Source: Eucommia ulmoides
Lineage: Eukaryota > Streptophyta > Magnoliopsida > Garryales > Eucommiaceae
NCBI GenBank assembly: GCA_016647705.1
Contig: CM028336.1
Location: 16,504,880-16,568,879, forward strand
DNA length: 64,000 bases
Direction of reading: 5' to 3'
Part shown: piece after piece, positions 59,816 through 64,000 of the stretch
Numbering within the stretch: the stretch's first letter is position 1
How the letters are laid out: the number at the start of each line of letters is the position of its first letter
The notes under the pieces: generated by a model
Database searches by the model: none
The model's input: the letters and a program-made list of their open reading frames with translations, nothing else
Told to the model about the DNA's origin: nothing
Made by a program: the position numbers and the translations under genes

Positions 59816-60519
59816 GAAGAAATCAATGAAAGTCATATGGGATGACTTTGAGTGAAGTAACTCGAAAAAATCGGGCAGTGACGATTCATCTATGCTTGCT
59901 TTGATGGCTACTGGAGATGGGGTAGTGAAATGTTCTAATTCTTATCCTTTAGATTTTGATGATTTATTTGATATTTATCAAGAACGAACACATGATTATA
60001 AAAATTAGTGTTCTCCAATTAATGCCCTACAAAGTACAATTAACACAATAAGTAAGTGATGAAATTTGAATTTGAAAATATTGAATTAAAATCCAAGATG
60101 TCAGATTTACATTCGATAGTTCTCAAATTCACTTGTGGTGAGAATAATTTTAAAATACTTTTGGGATATTCACGAGGTATCTTTGATAAAGTTGGAATTG
60201 AGTTTCATAAAAACCTTAAACAAAAAAGATTTCATAAATTTCTTTATGAAACCAGGAATCTTGTTAGATATTTTAAATGTAATATTATGGGACGTACTAT
60301 TAGTAAATATTTTTCTAAAGAATCTAAATGCAGACAAGTTTAGGTTACTAAAGGAACAAAAGATGATCCAACCAACAAAATTGGATCCACATAGAATGGG
60401 TACCATCTAGGAACTTTTTGAGGTACTTCTTGCAGGTTATCAAATAAACATTTATGTGCAAGGACAAAATTGTTCTTAAGAAAAGACTGTTCTCAACAAG
60501 TGACGAGAGATAAATGCCG

Positions 60520-62422
60520 AAATTATGTCTTTTACACCTAAAGACAACAATCATGTGAGCGATGAAGAATATGCCAAAGAACGCCACAACAAAATGGTGT
60601 TGTGGAGAGAAAAAACAGAATGCTTTAGGAAAATGGTTAGAATAATGCTGAATGAAAATTGTCTTCCTAAATATCTCTAGGCCGAAGCCGTACACAAAAT
60701 AACCAAAACCAAGGAGGTAATACAATAAATGAACCACAAAACGAGGAACCTAAAGGAGAGAAGACGACTTTACCACAAGCTATAAAGACAATGCCGGGAC
60801 ATTCAGTAAAAGAAATTATTGGTAATTTCGAGAAAAGTGTAAGTCCAAGATCCTCTCTTGGGGATATAATTAATCTTGCTTTTTCTATCTCAAATTGAGC
60901 CTAAGAATGTGAATGAGGTGTTAACTGATGAATCTTAGATCTCCGTGATGCAAGAAGAATTAGTTCAATTTGAATGTAATAAGGTGTGGTCTCTAGTTCC
61001 TAGACTGAACTTTCATCCTGTAATTGGTTTTAAATGGGTTTTTCGTAATAAAAATGATGAAATAGGTATGGTAATTAGAAATAAATCAAGGTTAGTAGCA
61101 CAAGACTATAATCAAGAAGAGGGGATTGATTATGATGAGACTTATGCTCTTGTAGCTAGATTAGAATGTTACTCGTTTTTGCATGTTCACGAAATTTTAA
61201 ATTATATCAAACAGATGTAAAGAGTGCATTCGTGAATAGCTTTTTATCAGAAGAAGTTTATGTCGAACAACCAGCGGGATTTGAGAGTGATAAACTTCTC
61301 GATCATGTGTTTAAACTTCAGAAGGCTTTGTATGGGCTAAAACAAGCTCTGAGAGCTTGGTATGAGAGACTTAACCGATATTTGATCGAAAATAATTTTT
61401 GACGGGGTCTTAGCGATATGACTTTATTTATCAAGCAAATTATTATGATATCCTATTAGTACAGATATATGTTGATGATATTATATTTGGTTCTATTAAT
61501 GAGGATTTTTGTCAAGAGTTTGCTAAGATTATATAGGTTGAGTTTGAAATTAGTATGATGGGAGAGTTAACCATCTTTCTTGGGTTGCAAATCAATCAAA
61601 CTAAAGAAGGGATTTTTATTAATCAAGCCAAGTACACTAAAGAGTTATTGAAAAAGTATGGCTTGGATAGCGTTAAAGAGTACAAAACTCCCATGATAAC
61701 ATCTACGAAAATAGAAAACGACGATACGGACAAAAACATAAATGAGAAATTATATCGAGGTTTGATGGGTAGCTTGTTGTATCTTACTGCTAGTAGACCT
61801 AAAATAATGTTAAATGTATACTTGTGTACTAGATTTTAGTCTTGTCCTAAAGAATCCATTTAACTGCGGTTAAGCGAATCTTTCAATATTTGAAAGGGTC
61901 GAGTGACCTAGGATTATGGTATCCTAGGGGGAGTGATTTTAAATTAATTATTTACTGTGAAAATGATTTTTCCGGATGCAAAGTTGAGCGTAAAAGTACA
62001 AACGAGTTATATAACTTTTAAGACATGCTTTGATTTCTCAGTCTAGCAAGAAACAGAACTCAATTGCATTATCTACTGAGACTGAGAATATGACAACTGG
62101 TAATTGTTGTGCACAAATTCTATATATTAAGCAATAATTATATGATTTTGGAATATGTATGGAGGAAGTCCCTATTTATTGTGATAATAAAAATGTTATA
62201 TGCTTAAGTAAGAATCCGACACAACACTTACGAACTAAGCACATAGAGATTAGATATTATTTTATTCGTGATCACATTCAAAAAAGGGATATAACTATTG
62301 AGTGTGTTGATACCTCTGATCAACTTGCCGATATATTTACCAAACCTCTAACGGAAGATCAATTCATGAAAATTATTCAAGGTTTAAGTATGGCTAGGCA
62401 TAATGATGTATGCCTGGAGTGA
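60520..62422 (+). pseudogene. Copia pol (integrase end, RT, RNase H), disrupted
   Basis: Integrase motif remnant TPQQNGVVERKNR-like near 60590. RT: FHPVIGFKWVFRNKNDEIGM, TDVKSAFVNSFLSEEVYVEQ, LYGLKQALRAWYERLNRYL and an intact YVDD (61468-61479). Then MMGELTIFLGLQINQTKEGI and RNase H, ending LADIFTKPLTEDQFM at 62380. YVDDIIFGS and the MMGELTFFLGLQ-like block are typical of the SIRE lineage. Several stops and frameshifts; most of the integrase region (59950-60500) is unrecognisable. Confidence 0.85.
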
Positions 62423-62744
62423 TATGTTTGGGTCTCCGCCCCCACTTTTTGAGATGACAAAGGGGGAGAAGTTGATAGTTAAATGATTTAGTTAATATTT
62501 AAGAATTTGTTCACCTAAGCATTACATTAATTAAAGGGAGACATTAGTTATTGGGCTTAATGTTGAATATCGCTGTTAATTAAATTGGGCTTATATTTCA
62601 TATCTTTATTATTGTTTGTTTGTGTTTTCATATTTAAACTTAAATGAGTTTAAATACCCGTCTCAGATTTAGGAGGAGCGTGGTTATATTCTTTATTGAA
62701 GAAAATATCAAAATTAATTGTCATTATAAAAAAAAATGAGAGAT

Positions 62745-63418
62745 TGTTGAATCCAAAGTTTTGATGAACGATTAAATATTGATGTTTTTGGTAGAACTAA
62801 TAATTTTATCAAGTGTTTCAGATTTATAAGTTCCAGGCATGTGATTAAGAAGAAGATCTCATGAAGAAAACATAAAGGGTGCAAGATAAACGCAATGAAG
62901 ATATAAAAAGTTTTCAAGACCTTGAAGAAAAATAGATGAAAACAACTCTCTATTTATATAATCTTAATGCAATCCTAATGAGAATCACAGACAACACTTT
63001 AAATGAATTATTTTTATGTGTGTCTTGATATGATAGAGTTTAAGACCTTAATTTAAGATATTGAATGTGCTCCTTATGTGAAATGAAATTGATAATTGAC
63101 CTAAATAGAAAACATGTTTTAAAGTATAAAAAGTGAAGTAATCTGGTTAAATCGATCAACTGAGAAAAGCAATCGGTCAACTAAATTAAATAGTGAGTTT
63201 TGAAGCTGAAATGAGGTGCTACTGATCCAGTCGATCAACCGAATTAAAGAGGTCGGTTAACTGTTTGAAACAATGGCTAAATTGGAGAATGAAGTGGGCA
63301 CATTGATCCAGTCGGTCGCCCAAATTAAATAAGTCGGTCAATCATTTGAGTCAATGGATAAATCGACGAGACATTGGAACAACCTGAACCAATTGGTCAA
63401 CATATTTGAGGTAGTTGG
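62745..63418 (+). repeat. SIRE-type 3' LTR, 5' part
   Basis: Matches 56598 onward; preceded by an A/G-rich tract ending ATGAGAGAT. Similarity stops at 63418, where a TG...CA repeat begins. Confidence 0.8.
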
Positions 63419-64000
63419 TGGTAGCGCGCGGAAATGCACGCCGCTACTTACACTCGCAAGTATATAAGGTCTAAGTTTTAGTATAGTGTGATCGTTAATA
63501 TCGGGTTATCGTATCCACAGGGATTGTTGTCGTTACTATCGAATACCGCGTTTGTTGTGGCCTAAGTTTATCTAGGCGAAAAATAAATGTAATTAATTAA
63601 TTAAACTAATACTAATATAACCTAAATTAACTACACTAATATGCTAATATGTTTTAGGGTGAAGAATCGCCTAGGGATTAACGTGTTTACAAATACGTGT
63701 TCGATCTCGATTTACTTACGTTTACGTTGTTCAACCTATTTGACAACCTCGGTACGTAAACTCTACCGTCACCTCTTCCGAGTGTAAGACGGGAGAATAC
63801 CTGACTTCGAGCCAACGAAGAAGTCCCTCTCAAAGTCTTAATGACCCTAGATCACGTAAGTCATGCCCAGCTTCATTGATTGCACACAACCCAACTCCTT
63901 CCCGGGTTATTGGATCGTCGCGTTGTATTTACCCTATCGACAGTATCCGTTCTAAAACTCCCTCGCCACCTCTTCCGAGTGTAAGACGAGTGATATAACG
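63419..64000. mobile_element. TG...CA repeat family, copy 3 (cut by window end)
   Basis: Begins TGGTAGCGCGCGGAAATGC, then ACTCGCAAGTATATAAGGTC, TTTTAGTATAGTGTGATCG, TATCCACAGGGATTG, CCTAGGGATTAACGTG and CCTCTTCCGAGTGTAAGACG, the same landmarks in the same order as the copy at 30463. Inserted into the 3' LTR of the SIRE-type element. Confidence 0.65.

Larger units (their letters stand above)
56598..64000 (+). mobile_element. SIRE-type Ty1-copia element with both LTRs (3' LTR interrupted)
   Basis: 5' LTR 56598-58815 (starts TGTTGAATCCAAGG, ends near GGGCCAATA), primer-site-like sequence TTGTACCAGAACTGG at 58818, gag-pol 58874-62422, purine tracts, and a 3' LTR starting TGTTGAATCCAAAG at 62745. 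The LTRs match in their first ~650 bases at roughly 85%. The 3' LTR is cut at 63418 by a TG...CA repeat, so the right end is outside the window. Inserted into the minus-strand copia relic at 56597. Confidence 0.8.

Overview
This is a repeat-dense stretch of a flowering-plant nuclear genome. The evidence is spliced genes with GT-AG introns, plant-type Ty1-copia and Ty3-gypsy elements, Mutator-like (MULE) transposons, MITE-like elements and long AT-rich spacers. The species cannot be told. I see no rRNA, tRNA or CRISPR.

The only recognisable host gene is DPH6 (diphthine--ammonia ligase) on the minus strand. Five 5'-proximal exons (17060-17137, 16792-16863, 7033-7112, 1643-1868, 1525-1557) join in phase into 163 codons, starting at the PP-loop ATPase motif. 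The rest of the gene lies beyond the left edge. Its introns are swollen by transposons: intron 3 (5.2 kb) holds a 530-bp MITE. Intron 2 (9.7 kb) holds a LINE-like scrap, a Tat-like Ty3-gypsy gag-protease and a copia pol relic. Intron 5 holds a copia element whose gag region carries a 31-bp minisatellite. Intron 3 appears to use a GC donor.

From 17.9 to 31.8 kb lie nested LTR-retrotransposon remains: a truncated SIRE-type LTR, a complete SIRE-type solo LTR with perfect 5-bp target duplication (20476-22751), and parts of a Tat-like Ty3-gypsy element. The Tat-like parts are gag, primer site and LTR on the minus strand, and a putative gypsy-type transposon ORF on the plus strand. A 40-bp minisatellite and two members of an uncharacterised TG...CA repeat family complete this region; a third member sits at the right edge.

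The most interesting part is 33.7-55.0 kb. A complete 11.6-kb MULE (36249-47883) has perfect terminal inverted sequence and a perfect 10-bp target duplication. It sits inside one arm of a long foldback element (34750-48243). It carries a broken MuDR-type transposase, a five-exon plant-mobile-domain gene (654 codons, no frameshift, seven in-frame stops, all TAG), and unrecognised minus-strand ORFs convergent to both, in the position mudrB holds in MuDR. Its subterminal regions contain inverted AT-rich arrays and related GC-rich hairpins. To its right is a second, older MULE on the minus strand (about 48.3-54.66 kb), full of copies of a palindromic motif.

From 55 kb on, a minus-strand copia relic is interrupted by a SIRE-type copia element (5' LTR 56598-58815, gag-pol, 3' LTR from 62745). 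That 3' LTR is itself broken by the third copy of the TG...CA family. Every transposon coding region seen has stops or frameshifts, so none of these copies is likely to be autonomous.
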